64,000 nt of DNA from the NCBI GenBank assembly GCA_015698045.1, contig BLAL01000288.1, positions 124,001-188,000 of the forward strand. Direction: 5' to 3'. Made by a program: the position numbers and the translations under genes. Below the pieces are notes generated by a model that was given only the letters and a program-made list of their open reading frames with translations, was not told the DNA's origin and did not search any database. This document shows, in pieces, positions 12,296 to 23,736 of this stretch. How positions within the stretch are numbered: the stretch's first letter is position 1; each line of letters opens with the position of its first letter. This DNA comes from Rhizophagus clarus. Lineage: Eukaryota > Glomeromycota > Glomeromycetes > Glomerales > Glomeraceae.

Positions 12296-12695
12296 ACTGT
12301 ATATATAAATATATTTTCCCATTGCAAAAATGTGTACATTTTTGTTCTCTTGAATGCATCCTTTGAACAAGCCTAAAAATTGAAAAGTCATAAACTTTTT
12401 ATTTTAAGAAAAGATAAAGTACTTTATGAGAGAAAAAAAAATACATTTCATATTTCTATTAAAAGAATAACAAAGTATTTTCAATGAACTATCGGTTTTT
12501 TTTTATTCATTTACAGAGTTGTATTCTCATTTCTCAATTTAATGCATGCATGATTCAAAAAATTATATATAATACCACACATTCCGTTATGTTTGGAGTA
12601 TTATTCTTTCAAATAATATTTTCTTATTTTTCTTTTTTTTTTTTTTTAAAAAAAAAATTTTTTTTTTTTTACATATATTTTTTATTACACTTATA
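12296..12695. other. Upstream region of the kinase gene
   Basis: About 400 bp between the MITE and the kinase start. The last 70 bp are T-run, A-run, T-run low complexity. No TATA-like element can be singled out. Confidence 0.3.
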
Positions 12696-13959
12696 ATGTC
12701 AAACGTATTGGATTCATCAAAAATTTATAGAACATGTCCAAACTGTAATAAAAAAAGCACTTTCGCCCTCTGGTGCGTAAATTGTGACGTTGAATATTTA
12801 GTAGAAAATTTTAGAAATTGGTCGAGCGGGGATCCCAAAATAGATGACTTTATAAGATATACTCAAAAAAATGCTAAAGAAAGTATGGACTTTCTTGAAT
12901 GGATTGATTTCTCTCAATTTGACCTTATCAAGTATACCGCCAAAGAAGGATCATTTTCTACTATATACTCTGCTATATGGATGGAGGGTCCACTCTGGAA
13001 CAGAGATGAAGATGCTGGGATATGGTGTCGTGATGGACCGACAAAAGTCGTACTTAAACGATTAAATGATTCAAAGGAACTTAGTGATCAGTTCATTAAC
13101 CAAGTAGGTATTTAAAATTTTGCTATTAGCTCATAAAATTAATTACTAACTTAGATTTAATATTAAAAAGCTACATAGGTATTCAAAATGTCTAAGCAGT
13201 GGTGCACTTGCGGATTGTTTCGGTATGACCAGAGACAATACATCAAATATAATGTTCGTCTTCAGATATTACAATAATGAGGATGTATATTCCTTTCTTG
13301 ATTCTTGCGAAGGACTACTTTGTTGGAGGGACGTTGTTGACCTCTTATGGTCAATCGCGTCAGGAATTTATAAAATCCACGAACGTGGACTCGTTCACGG
13401 TCATTTGCATGGTGGTAATATCTTAATTGAATGTCACGAAAACATGTTGGACGCAAAGATAACTGACACCGGTTTACATAGACCACCAATCAACACAAAT
13501 TCGGAAGGAATTTTTGGGGTTGTGCCATTTGTTGCTCCTGAAATTCTTAAAGGAAGTGAACCAACCAAAGCTTCCGACATTTATAGTCTTGGTATGATAA
13601 TGTGGACATTGTCAGTTGGTGACCGTCCTTATTATGACAGGCCACACGATCGTTCCTTAATTAATGATATCATTTCTGGATTAAGACCGAAACCCGCTGA
13701 AGAAACTCCACCTCTTTATGCTCAATTAATGGAAAAATGTTTAAGTACAAATCCACTCGAGAGACCATCAGCGTTCGATTTATGTAATTTATTTGAAAAA
13801 TGGGTGGTTGCAATTTGCGATGATCCGGCGTCATCTGATATATCAACTCAGTTTAATCAAGCGGAAATCGCTAAATTTGATGCCTGTAAGAGTTTTAAAT
13901 CAACTCCATTGTTGCATAGTAATGCAATTTATTATAGTAGGAATTTAAACCTCATCTAA
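12696..13959 (+). CDS. Zinc-ribbon protein kinase-like protein, probable pseudokinase
   Basis: Two exons: 12696-13103 and 13171-13959. The 67-nt intron starts GTAGGT and ends AAAAG, with a TACTAAC branch site 20 nt before its end. The joined product is 398 residues. An N-terminal zinc ribbon has Cys14, Cys17, Cys27 and Cys30. The kinase domain has a degenerate Gly loop (KEGSFSTIYSA, about 83-93), the ATP-binding Lys121 (VVLKR), HGHLHGGN at 212-219 in place of HRDLKxxN, DTG at 235-237 in place of DFG, and an intact APE. The catalytic Asp and Lys of the HRD loop are both His, so phosphotransfer is doubtful. This architecture is typical of the hugely expanded kinase family of Rhizophagus. Substrate and role are unknown. 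The reading frame is intact. Confidence 0.85.
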
Positions 13960-14706
13960 TCCATTAATATTTTTTTTTTTTATTATTTTGTATTTATTAC
14001 TAAAATTATTTTGGTGGACAATATGTAATTATAGAAACTTTTTGTGTTACATGAGATATTATTATACAATAAAAACTACGATTTTTGAAAAAAAAATTTA
14101 CTAAACTATTTCATATATTTTTTATAAATAAAAATGAAACATCGAAAACAAAATTTCCTATTTTTTCGCATGAAGTGAAATGATGCACTTCAACGTTTAT
14201 CGTATTTATCTTCGTTTAATAACTTTTTTTTTTACAATAAACACACTACACATGATTTTGATCGCCATTATTAATAAACGCGTTACAAAAAAAAAAAAAA
14301 AAAAAGATTTTGATCGCCAACACTTCAAATAAAAAAATTATCGAAAATAATAAAAAAAAATATTCATAACAAGTACGGAAAAGATCACTACGAGGAATTA
14401 ACTATTGTAATATCATTAGTCAGTACTCGATAATATTATTAATCACCTTGGATGCGCCCGATACTATATTTAACTTCGTATCGTACGCATACGCCACTTT
14501 TTTTTTTTTTAAAAAAAAAAATTTTGTTTTACATGGCAAAAAATACTCACAAATTTATATATAACGAGCCGAAAATCTTGATTTGATTTATTAAGAAAAA
14601 CACGTAGATACTAGATGATATACATCAGCTAAACATCGTATCGAGAAAAATATAAAAAATCTACTATATTAATAAAACTAATTATAACATAATAATTAAA
14701 CTAAAG
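13960..14706. other. Kinase 3' flank, AT-rich
   Basis: Contains AATAAA-like motifs shortly after the kinase stop and several long A/T runs; no gene is seen. Confidence 0.4.
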
Positions 14707-14838
14707 CTACAACCCACAGCCAGAACACATCATCAAAACAGCCTTTTCAACATTATGTCCATCTTTCAAAAGAAAATGAAAGAGTAGCACGTCTTTAGAT
14801 AACTCACGGTTATTAAGGTAGTGGATTCAATCCGTCAC
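14707..14838 (-). pseudogene. Possible terminal exon of a minus-strand gene
   Basis: The frame ending at the stop at 14707-14709 reads NRELSKDVLLFHFLLKDG, then HNVEKAVLMMCSGCGL. Balanced composition and the preceding TTTTTGTAG acceptor suggest a real last exon. The first nine codons contain a TGA, or are open in a neighbouring frame (GDGLNPLP), so the exon looks broken by a single T in a TT pair. The protein is not recognised. It may belong to the same locus as the exon at 16518-16668. Confidence 0.35.
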
Positions 14839-16517
14839 CTACAAAAAGTTCATTTTTTAAGATTTAATCTCAACGTAACACTTCTTTTTGACAATAATAA
14901 CGACAAGAACTCCGTTAAATAATCATAATTACCATTAAAAAGGTCCTTAATCTTTTTGCATTTTAGTTTCGTTCAATTAATTCAATACGTCACTAAAGAA
15001 TTATGAAAATAAATAGTAAGCAAAAAAAAAAAAAATAATAAATAAAAATTGCATATAAACTATATATTTGAATATGTACCTTGTTATTTCTTTCACTTAA
15101 ATGCGAATTATCGTCAGATTCTTCTTGACGTTAGTCATAGCACCCTGAAGATGCCTCCGGTTGTACCCTTGTACGCAGAGTTTGACAAATTTGAATCCGA
15201 AAACTTATTATTCTCACTGTCTCCGGGAAAATTCCATAATCAAGTGGGAAATTCTAAATTTTGTTATTAAGAATTAGTAATAATGATCTCATCTCTTCGT
15301 TATTTATAATGAATTGAGCAAATATCATTAAGAGATGCGCTAATTCAGAACAAACAAACTTCTGGATTGAAAATTACCTTATAGTAAAATGAAGTTATGA
15401 CCAAAACGATCTAAACAGAGAAATGTTTCGTCATACAGCTCTGTTAATGCATTTTGAATGATCTATTATAATGCGTCTTCCAATTATGTGTTTTTTAGTT
15501 ATTGTTTTCACTACCTTCTCAATAATCATCACTTTTTAATCCAATTTTCTAATTATCGGATTTGATAGATGTATGTGAATTCAACAACCGTTATCCAAAA
15601 TTAAAAAGTATGAATTATCTTTGATAAAAAATTTTTTTGAATAAAAAAAAAAAATTATACACCAAGCTCCGTCAACAAAGTAACGCAACATAAATTATAT
15701 GTGATGGTATTTTGTTCAATTCAGTTTCTCTTGGTGTCAAATAGCAAGTAGAGACGAATATACATAAGATATCCCCTCCCTAATATTATGTCTATTTTTC
15801 TATTTCTTCACCATATACGGTAATTACGTTAATCATCTTATTACATTGTTAATTGTACCATTATCAATATACCAATAATCTTTCTATTGATTCCCAAGAT
15901 AAATAGAGATAAATATAATAATCTTTCTAATGATTGTAAAGATTCCTAAGTTCATGGTAGAAAGAAGTGGAGAGACAAAATAAAATAGAATAATCTTTCC
16001 GTTGATCGTAAAGATTCCCAAAGATAAATAGAAATAAATAAAATCAAATAATGATAATTTCAATAATTTCAAGTTCGTGGTAATATTTTCGTTCATTGAA
16101 TTGAGAAGAGATCAGAACATTTCTTTTTTTTGGAGATGAGTAGAAACATGTTCTTCTCTTGTTAATTTTTCTTAGATGGCAAGGGTTAGTTAGAAATAAA
16201 TTCAACCTATACTTGAGAAATATAAAAGAATTACGTTAATATTTATATTAAAGATTCTTTTAAGAAAGTACGTTCAAGAGAAGCTTTGAAGTATTTCCTT
16301 TGACCCGTAAAAGAGTTTAAAAATTTAATAAAGTTACCTAAAAATTTTCAAATCAAATTATTCCAAATATCACAATTTCGATTAACATTTAAATAAAAAA
16401 TCTCTCTTTACGACTTCCCATATAGTCACCCCAGATTGTATTAAAAATTACGCAAATACCAATTGTTTTTTTACAAATAAAAATTGTTTGATTTAAACAA
16501 AATTTTCATTTACTTAC
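14839..16517. other. Mostly AT-rich; ambiguous coding patch near 15120-15270
   Basis: Between about 15120 and 15270 both strands carry plausible short frames: plus MPPVVPLYAEFDKFESENLL, minus LWNFPGDSENNKFSDSNLSN. One of them may be an internal exon of the minus-strand locus. A diverged direct repeat (AATCTTTC...GTAAAGATTCC) lies at 15880-16020. No complete gene can be modelled. Confidence 0.3.
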
Positions 16518-16668
16518 GCCAAAACATCATCACGATTAATATACTCTAAACCACCAAAATCTATTACTACCAGCTCGGGTTTTTCACTACCGACTGGTCA
16601 TCAGGAATAATTTATATTTCTGTAACAAGATTTTTCCTTAAAAAATTCACAAATTCTTTATTTCTCAT
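16518..16668 (-). pseudogene. Candidate first exon of a minus-strand gene, decayed
   Basis: Starting from ATG at 16668 the frame reads MRNKEFVNFLRKNLVTEI, one TAA codon, then IIPDDQSVVK. After an A5 run the neighbouring frame continues PELVVIDFGGLEYINRDDVL up to a good donor, GTAAGTAAAT. One A more in the run would keep a single frame. The protein-like composition and donor support a real former exon; the stop and shift suggest decay or base-call error. The protein family was not recognised. Confidence 0.4.
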
Positions 16669-16690
16669 CTAAATGTTTTATGCTGCGATC

Positions 16691-16698
16691 TGACGTCA
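16691..16698. promoter_or_regulatory. CRE-like palindrome TGACGTCA
   Basis: A perfect 8-bp cAMP-response-element palindrome, the usual target of CREB/ATF-type bZIP factors, lies 23 bp upstream of the candidate minus-strand start at 16668 within a GC-richer patch. Position makes a promoter role plausible; it is not shown. Confidence 0.3.
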
Positions 16699-17811
16699 TT
16701 GATTGCAGCACAAATTTCTAAGCCACGCCGATCCCGATTTTTTTTTTTCGTATTAATGAGAATTTTTTCTTTAAAATCTTAATCCTTTTTCTCTCTTAAA
16801 GAAACAAGAAATACGACGATCATTAAAGTAACTGTATATTTATGTGCTATTATGCAAAATTTTTTGTTATAGTATACTAATAATCAAAATTTTGAATTTT
16901 TTTTTTTAAAAATTAAATAGTATTACTTGTTCATTATAAGGTTGATTGTTGTGTAATATGTGTATTCTTTTTTTTTTTATGGGAAATCAATTAACTCATC
17001 TTATTTTTTTTTTGCGTCACAGAATTCTTACATAGATAGTACATCCTGAACGGATGCGTAAGGTTTCAGCATAAACAACTACAAAATCGATAGAATTCTG
17101 ATGAAAAAATAAAGGGAACGACCGTTCCTATATGACCTACGTGGATATATGAGAAAAATAAAAGGGAAGATAAAAGGAAAGAAAAGGGAAACACCAGGAA
17201 GACATTTTCTATCCAAAATTCGACACGGATTCAAATGGGGTGGCACCGAGAAGGTCTTTATTTTCCTTTTCTTTCTCTTCAGAAAGCAAAGACACAAGAA
17301 TCCAAAGATCTTACACCATAAAAAATAACCATCCCGAAAGAAAAGAACAACTGTGGAAACCGCAACGTCTCCTAATAGACTTTATATTCGAAGCGAGGTT
17401 AGTGTGATGATAAATTGATTTTAAAATATAAATGCCTTCCTTTATTATCAAAATATTAAAATATTCTAAATAAAAATTTTCAACACTTGATTAATTTATA
17501 GAAGAAATTCATTTAATAGAAGAACATATCCTGTCTACGATATTGTAATATTTGATCAATTTTTTTTTATTGCACATAAATCACATGACAATCATGTAAA
17601 TTACTGCGACCGGAAAGATTGCGTAATAGCATGGAAGAATCTAGAAATTTTGCGGCACAGTTCTAATCAACGATTTACACGTCATTGACACAACATTACC
17701 AAATTAAGTATCGACTGGCGTGTATGCTGATCTTATTTAATAAATTTGTAACGTAAACAAACATCAATTCGATTCAAATTCAATTCAATAACGAAAGTAA
17801 TTTTATCAAAA
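16699..17811. other. Intergenic region upstream of the F-box gene
   Basis: No gene is recognised. The stretch 17040-17400 is less AT-rich than its flanks and contains an unremarkable 72-codon minus-strand frame. The last 200 bp would hold the F-box promoter; the start context is TCAAAAATG. Confidence 0.4.
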
Positions 17812-19182
17812 ATGTCTAAACTAAACAGAGATATATTTTATATAATATTTGAAGAATTACAAAATGATAGAAACACTCTTTTTTCATGTCTTTTTGTTAA
17901 TAGAATATGTTGTAAAATGGTTATTCCAATTTTGTGGAAAAATCCTTGGAATTTGTCGAATTTTGTGAATATGGACATTCTGAGAAGCGTAATTATTTCT
18001 CATCTTCCAGAAGAAGTTCTAAACAGGGATACTGAGAACTTGTACTACGAGAAACCGTCATTCAACTATATTAGATTTTGTAAATATATGGATTTTGGTC
18101 AAATCATGAAAATCATCACTAGTACCCATAATTCATTTAGAGAAGAAATAATAAAACTTTTTGTGAATAAAGATATGAAGTATACACATCTTAATTTAGG
18201 TAATATGATAAGATCATTTGAATATCAATTATCACTTATCCCTGAAATTGAAAACTGTTTTTCGGAAATCGAATTTCTTAGCTGCTATACAAGGATAAAT
18301 GATAGCGTTTTAACCAGACTAACAGGATTATGCAATTCTATTAGAGAATTGGAACTTTTTATTGAAGTGGGAGATAATAATAACAAGTTTATTAAATTAA
18401 TCGAAAATCAAAAAAAGCTGGTAAATGTTCATTTTATAAATGTAAGAAAAGAACGAAACGATGAGCCTTTTTGTAGATCTCTTGAAAATACGTTGGTAGC
18501 AAAACATGTAAATACTGTTCATTCCCTTACGATCAACAAGCAACCTATCACAAAATTTCTTTCATCTTTTGTCAATTTAATATCATTAGAAATAAATAGT
18601 GATGATGTTTTTAAAACTTGGAGATGTATAGAAAACTTGAAATTACCTTTCTTACAATTTTTAAAGACCAGTCGAGTTTCAGCCAATCCTTTGATAAGTT
18701 TAATTAAAAATACAGGTAGACATCTTGTTTTAATCAAAATTGACGATATATTGTATGATGAATATCATAATAGAAGAATTATTGAAGCTATTTACCAAAA
18801 TTGTCCAAAACTTAAATATCTTAAATTAGAATTTAAAAACAGGAATGTTCCTGAACTAGAAAATTTATTGGCTAATTGCAAATATTTGAATGGATTGTTT
18901 ATAACTATGATGGATAGGTTCAGTAATAGTGAAAATTTCTTTGACATATTATCTAAATCATCACCGGAGAGTTTATTTAAATTTAAATTTAGTTTTTGGA
19001 ATACGAAAATTAGTTTGGAAACCGTAAAATTATTTCTTGATAATTGGAAGGGTAGATATCCTATATTATTACAAAGTCATAATATGAAAGAGCATTCTGA
19101 TTTGATAGAAGAATATAAAACAAAAGGCGTAATTAAAAAATATGATCATCAATTGCGTGGCGATTATTTTGAATGGTTTTAA
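17812..19182 (+). CDS. F-box protein with leucine-rich C-terminal region
   Basis: An intact intronless 456-codon frame. Residues about 3-45 (LNRDIFYIIFEELQNDRNTL, then FSCLFVNRICCKMVIPILWKN) form an F-box of the kind abundant in Glomeromycotina. Residues about 150-430 are irregular hydrophobic repeats (SIRELELF, NLISLEIN, CPKLKYLKLEF, CKYLNGLF) typical of the divergent leucine-rich repeats that follow. Such proteins are expected to bind Skp1 and recruit targets to an SCF ubiquitin ligase; no target is known. Start context AAAAATG and the F-box at the very N-terminus support this ATG. AATAAA motifs occur about 150 bp after the stop. Confidence 0.9.
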   Translation: MSKLNRDIFYIIFEELQNDRNTLFSCLFVNRICCKMVIPILWKNPWNLSNFVNMDILRSVIISHLPEEVLNRDTENLYYEKPSFNYIRFCKYMDFGQIMKIITSTHNSFREEIIKLFVNKDMKYTHLNLGNMIRSFEYQLSLIPEIENCFSEIEFLSCYTRINDSVLTRLTGLCNSIRELELFIEVGDNNNKFIKLIENQKKLVNVHFINVRKERNDEPFCRSLENTLVAKHVNTVHSLTINKQPITKFLSSFVNLISLEINSDDVFKTWRCIENLKLPFLQFLKTSRVSANPLISLIKNTGRHLVLIKIDDILYDEYHNRRIIEAIYQNCPKLKYLKLEFKNRNVPELENLLANCKYLNGLFITMMDRFSNSENFFDILSKSSPESLFKFKFSFWNTKISLETVKLFLDNWKGRYPILLQSHNMKEHSDLIEEYKTKGVIKKYDHQLRGDYFEWF

Positions 19183-20535
19183 AAGTTAAAATTCAAATAA
19201 TATGTATTCTTATTCAAAAGAGAACCTGTTACCTCATTAGACTATTGCAGTAACTAGATTTTTTTTTTTATATATGTATAGTTATAGATATTTTGTTTTT
19301 ATAAAATTGTTCTTAATTGATGTACTGCAATTTATAAATAAAATAAATAAATAAAAGGATTATGGTTATATGGTTGTATTAAATTTTTTTTTTATCTGTA
19401 AATTAAATAAAATTTAATAAATTTTTATGTAACATGCTACGCACCATCATACATTGCGCGCAGATATGTGCATGCATATATCAGAATTTTAAAAAACTAA
19501 ATTCTTTCTTTATTCGCTTGACACGTTTGATCTCGCATCATACAAATAAAGTGCTTAGAAAAGAGAGGAAGAAAAAAAAGCCGCTCCTATGCAAGACGTA
19601 ATATGAATTCTTTGCTCATGTGGAGAAATGTCAATGGCAAGTAAATAGACATAACTTGCGAAAAGAAAAAAATAAAAACTGATGCTTCATGTGAAGTAAT
19701 GCTAAACTCTGTTCTTGATAAAAGAGGTAAGAAAAAGAAAAAAAAAGAACAAGTTTTTTTTTTAATTTCTTTTTTTTTTTGCCATTCAATTCAATTTTGA
19801 AGAATATCATCTAAATTATTTTCATGCTTTTTGATTTTTTTTACTCTATTATCAAAATTGTTTAGTCTTATGATTTCTATCGATTTTAGGGATTACGTAT
19901 GGAATTTCTATTTGGCTCTTTTCCACCAAATTTTCTTGAACATTAAGATCTTTTCTTTTCTTTTTTGAATTGTTTTGAAAATTCAGAAGAATCAATACGA
20001 GATATTGGCTTAACATATGCTTATCTTTATTCAAAATTAGCTTTAATTTTTTTTTATATTGAATAGTAATTGACATGCTCTTTTTTTGATTTCGCAATTT
20101 ATAGCTTAAATAAAAGAAAAAAAATCAGAATTAATAATTGAATATATTTAATAATTTTTTACTTTGTTTAAAAAACCTTATAGTTTATAAGATTTTTCCA
20201 TTTGTTGCAATATGAATATTGCTATAAGTCTGTTCAAAGTCAATATAAAATATTACTCTTTTGTTTCTTTCAACGTAAAATAGAAGTTAGAAGAACATTT
20301 CCTTCTCCACATAATTGTATACTTTAGCTCTTCAAGTTAATTATTTTTATGTTCAAGAAGAAAAGACAATAATGTTTTTATTAACATTTTCACTTCACTT
20401 TGTTCTTGGAGTCTTATCTTTCTTGTCTTTTCTGCAAGCTTGTTTTATTTCTAATCAAAAAAAAAAGATAGATGCCAAAATTTCGCATTTCACGATTTGC
20501 GTTTAAAATATATTCAAGTTATGATAGAAAGAACT
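19183..20535. other. AT-rich DNA between F-box gene and inverted-repeat element
   Basis: Contains the F-box 3' flank. The minus-strand frame at 19852-20097 ends in a plausible stretch (NVQENLVEKSQIEIPYVIPK) but cannot be assigned. No repeat or RNA gene was seen. Confidence 0.35.
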
Positions 20536-20688
20536 TGCGGGAGGACCCCGGACAATTATATATAATATGGGGGAAAAAATGATAAAATTTGGCACCCATT
20601 TTTATAAATACTACATTTAAAAAAACTCGAAATTTGCCGGATTTTTACATACCAGATTAATAGTTTTAAAAGGATCTGAATAATATTA

Positions 20689-21283
20689 ATGGCGCCTAGC
20701 AACCAACAAGTTAAATTCGGTTGATCGATTGTGGTCGATTAAAGAAAATATTTACTGTTGTCTGCTCGTGAAGTTACTTTAAAAGGGAGAACATATTTAT
20801 TTGCTGGATTTATTAACGAATACTTTATGGATCTGACTATTAAAGAAAGTCTCGAAAATCCAGATTTCACAGGGCCATGGATACGCAAAAAAGATATGGA
20901 TTTTCTGTAGCGTCGGCGGTGAATCAGATGCTCGTTGCAAGGATACAGAAATGAAGAAGCTAAATAAATCAAATATCTCGGACTCGGAACGTCAAACATT
21001 TGGAATTACGTTAGAGGAATGGACGAGGATGCAAGAAGAAGAAGACAAAGATGAAAAAACACGCGAATACCTCCGCGGACTTGAGAAAGAATACGTTAAG
21101 ATCAATGAAGATTGTTCGTCCCGAATGGACCCACCGCCAGTTTTGGAAAAAATAAATGGCAATAACAAACGGGACGTGGATAAAGGGGAGTCGTTATACA
21201 GATCTAAATTTGGCGCTAAAATTGCAAGCGACACGCGATCGGAGTATAATGATTACACTTTATTCAAGGACCTAGAATAGCTT
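20689..21283 (+). pseudogene. Decayed hypothetical protein inside the inverted-repeat element
   Basis: From ATG at 20689 one frame reads MAPSNQQVKFG, TGA, SIVVD, TAA, then LLLSAREVTLKGRTYLFAGF and on to IRKKDMDFL before TAG at 20908. The +1 frame is open from there (CSVGGESDARCKDTEMKKLN...) to the stop at 21278-21280, through an acidic, Arg/Glu-rich stretch (TLEEWTRMQEEEDKDEKTRE). Codon use is less AT-biased than the surroundings. Two stops and one shift indicate decay, unless introns were missed. An ORF of 109 codons starting at 20951 survives. The family is not recognised. AATAAAG plus an A15 run follow at about 21407. Confidence 0.4.
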
Positions 21284-21599
21284 TAATTTGATGTAAATTT
21301 ATGTTCGTGCTGTTTAATCTGTAGTTAGACTTTATTGACAGTTAATTATGTTAAACGTTTATGTTGAAGGCACTAATACAACTATTAGTTTGCCTTTGGC
21401 GTTCATAATAAAGAAATAAAAAAAAAAAAAAAATATTAATTGCGCCCTAAGTTTTGGTATGCTAAAACTGTGAAATTAACATCTATATCCTATAGTTTCG
21501 GCATTCACTATAATCTGCGGTTTGCAGATTATTGCATTCAATAAAAAACTCTATCATGAAAAAAAAAAATTTACTTTCATTTGTTTAATTAATTATTTT

Positions 21600-21920
21600 T
21601 TTTTATTCGGAACGTTGCTAACATTCTTTTCTATTTCTTTCTTCAAGGACGGCTCCTGTACTTGGAATTAGAACTGGAAATCTAAAATTATATTGAGGCG
21701 AGAATGGAAAATTACTTTTTTTTTGTTTTAAGGATGTCACTAACGTTCCTTTTTGTTTTTTTTTTCTTTTAGGACGTCTTTTGAACCTGAACTTCGATAT
21801 TCAACTCATGAATTTGTAAGATAAAAATGAGAGAATTAAAATTTTTTATTTTAGGAATGTTACTAACATTCCTTTCATTTTTTTCTTTAGGAATGGCTTC
21901 TGGACCTAGACTTAGACAAA
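21600..21920 (+). repeat. Three 122-bp repeats resembling intron 3' ends
   Basis: CTAAC occurs at 21618, 21740 and 21863. Each is followed by a 24-30 nt pyrimidine-rich tract and an AG (21646-47, 21771-72, 21889-90), then a purine-rich GGAC/GGAATGG segment. Each unit also carries the short palindrome GAAYGTTxCTAACRTTC around the branch-like motif. The units are clearly diverged from one another. Confidence 0.7.
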
Positions 21921-22379
21921 GGTGTTACGATTATATATTTAAAATGCATAATTCATGTTAAAGATATAATATGTAATAGACAGCTAATAGTATATCCAAT
22001 TATCCAATATTTTATTGTTTGAATAAATGATTATAAAAGTAATAATAAAAAACTTATAATTGACAATGATGTATTGTTTTTAATATCCAATCTTAATATT
22101 TTACTTAAAATGCATCAAGGAAATAACACATTATTTCGGAATTTCGGAGAAATTATATATATGTGGCAATAGACTTATAAACAGTTTATCTAATTTATAA
22201 CATACCACTTTAAAAATCACAAAATTTTATCTATAAAAATCCCCACTATTTATTTTCTTGTTTACCTCATTTTACATTTTTTCAAAAAACCGGTTTTTAC
22301 CTACCACTTTTCAAAAAAAAAGTTTTAAATTTACCCCATTTTACACATACTAGATCTAAAATAATTGTCCGAGGTCCTC

Positions 22380-23365
22380 TTGTGGGCAGTACTATCAGCT
22401 CAAGGTTAACATTAATCTTATTCACGTTTTTTGTGAACCATCATCATCTCACCTTATATTACCTTGTAATATGCAAAATTTCAAAATGGAAAGGCTATTC
22501 AAATTCTAATTCCCATGCCAATATCTATCATAATTTTTAAATGTAATATATCTTATGTCTTTTACATGTACTAATGGTTATTTATATAAAGATCAATAAT
22601 ACTCTTCATTTCTTTCATAGATTACAAAAGTAGATATGAAACAAAAAAACTATTTGATATGAAAATTTGGATTATTCCAATACCTATCCATAATTCTATG
22701 CGTCAACAAAAAAAAATTAGTTTAATTTAAAAATAAAATAACGAAAAAATATTAGTTCTTCCGTTACACCTATACTAATTGTTTTATGGATCATTAATGC
22801 ACCGCATAATTTTTTATCCATATTTTTGGTAGCACTAGCAAGTTTGCTTTTTTTTTTGTTTTTTTTTTAACCATAACAGCGAGTGAGCAAGTTTGATTTT
22901 GAGTATTTAGTTCTCGTGCTAATTTTATGTGAATTATTACGTGGCATGGTATCATTGTAGATAGAATTTTGGCAGCTTTGATGTATTAGGAAACTGGTTA
23001 ATGCAAATTGTAACTGTATTTTTATTATTAGTAGAATTTGTTTATAAACATTTTTAAGATCAAAATTTTTGCTTTGATTTTTTAAAGGTGAGGCATAAAA
23101 TTAATTTCATTATATATTCTATAAAGATAGAACTTTTAATACTTAAACTACAAAAGACATGTTATCAATAATAACACAACCTAGTAAATTTCATTTGAAT
23201 TCCTAAACATCACATTGTCAAATTACATCACCTTATTGACATCCTAAGTAATGTGGCTATGTAAAATATTGAATACTGTAGTAAACTTAAGGCTTTTTAT
23301 TTACATTTTTAAAACAATTTTTTTGTAATTTTCTACAGAGATGCCTCCAAGTCATATGGTCTCAA
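22380..23365. other. AT-rich DNA, nothing recognised
   Basis: No supported gene or structured repeat. Three-base and four-base runs only. Confidence 0.4.
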
Positions 23366-23482
23366 AAGCCTCATTTTATCAATATGTATTGCAACAATGG
23401 GTTTTTAGGAGAGATTATCATTATTACATTATATGATGTAATACTTATGTTTTGCAGTGGCTATACCAATAAAATGAGGCTT
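23366..23482. repeat. Small inverted-repeat unit, 117 bp
   Basis: AAGCCTCATTTTAT (23366-23379) is repeated perfectly inverted at 23469-23482. A second, smaller palindrome (ATTACAT...ATGTAAT) lies inside. It could be a tiny MITE or a structured RNA; no target duplication is evident. Confidence 0.5.
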
Positions 23483-23589
23483 GTAAAAATTATATAAACC
23501 ACCCTGCTTCACTCAGAATTTTGCTCTTTTACAAAAAAAAAGTAAATCATTTTATTTAATATTTAATATACCATTATACAATAAAGTTA

Positions 23590-23736
23590 AAAAATGGACA
23601 GATGAAATATTTAAAATCTTCAACTACAAAAGATATAATAATCATGGGAGACTTTAATATAAACTGGTATAAATACGAAATTCTAAACAGCAATTCCAAC
23701 TTACAAATATTAATGCATACAGTATATGCGAGCTAA
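23590..23736 (+). pseudogene. LINE remnant, endonuclease-like
   Basis: One frame reads KYLKSSTTKDIIIMGDFNIN, then WYKYEILNSNSNLQ, to TAA at 23734-23736. IIxMGDFN is the conserved core of the apurinic-type endonuclease domain of non-LTR retrotransposons. Only about 48 codons are recognisable, with no other LINE part nearby. Confidence 0.5.

Larger units (their letters stand above)
20541..22379. mobile_element. Probable inverted-repeat DNA element
   Basis: The motif GAGGACCCCGGACAATTAT at 20541-20559 recurs inverted at 22361-22379 with one mismatch. Flanks TTGCGG and TTGTGG could be a 6-bp target duplication. Weaker inverted similarity (ATGGGG, AAAATTT) extends inward. The interior holds a decayed reading frame and three 122-bp repeats, but no recognised transposase, so it would be non-autonomous. 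The superfamily is not determined. Confidence 0.45.

Noticed and set aside
14815-14845. GGATTCAATCC resembling a tRNA T-arm
   Set aside because: No matching acceptor, D-arm or anticodon arm is found on either strand; the segment reads better as a minus-strand exon edge.
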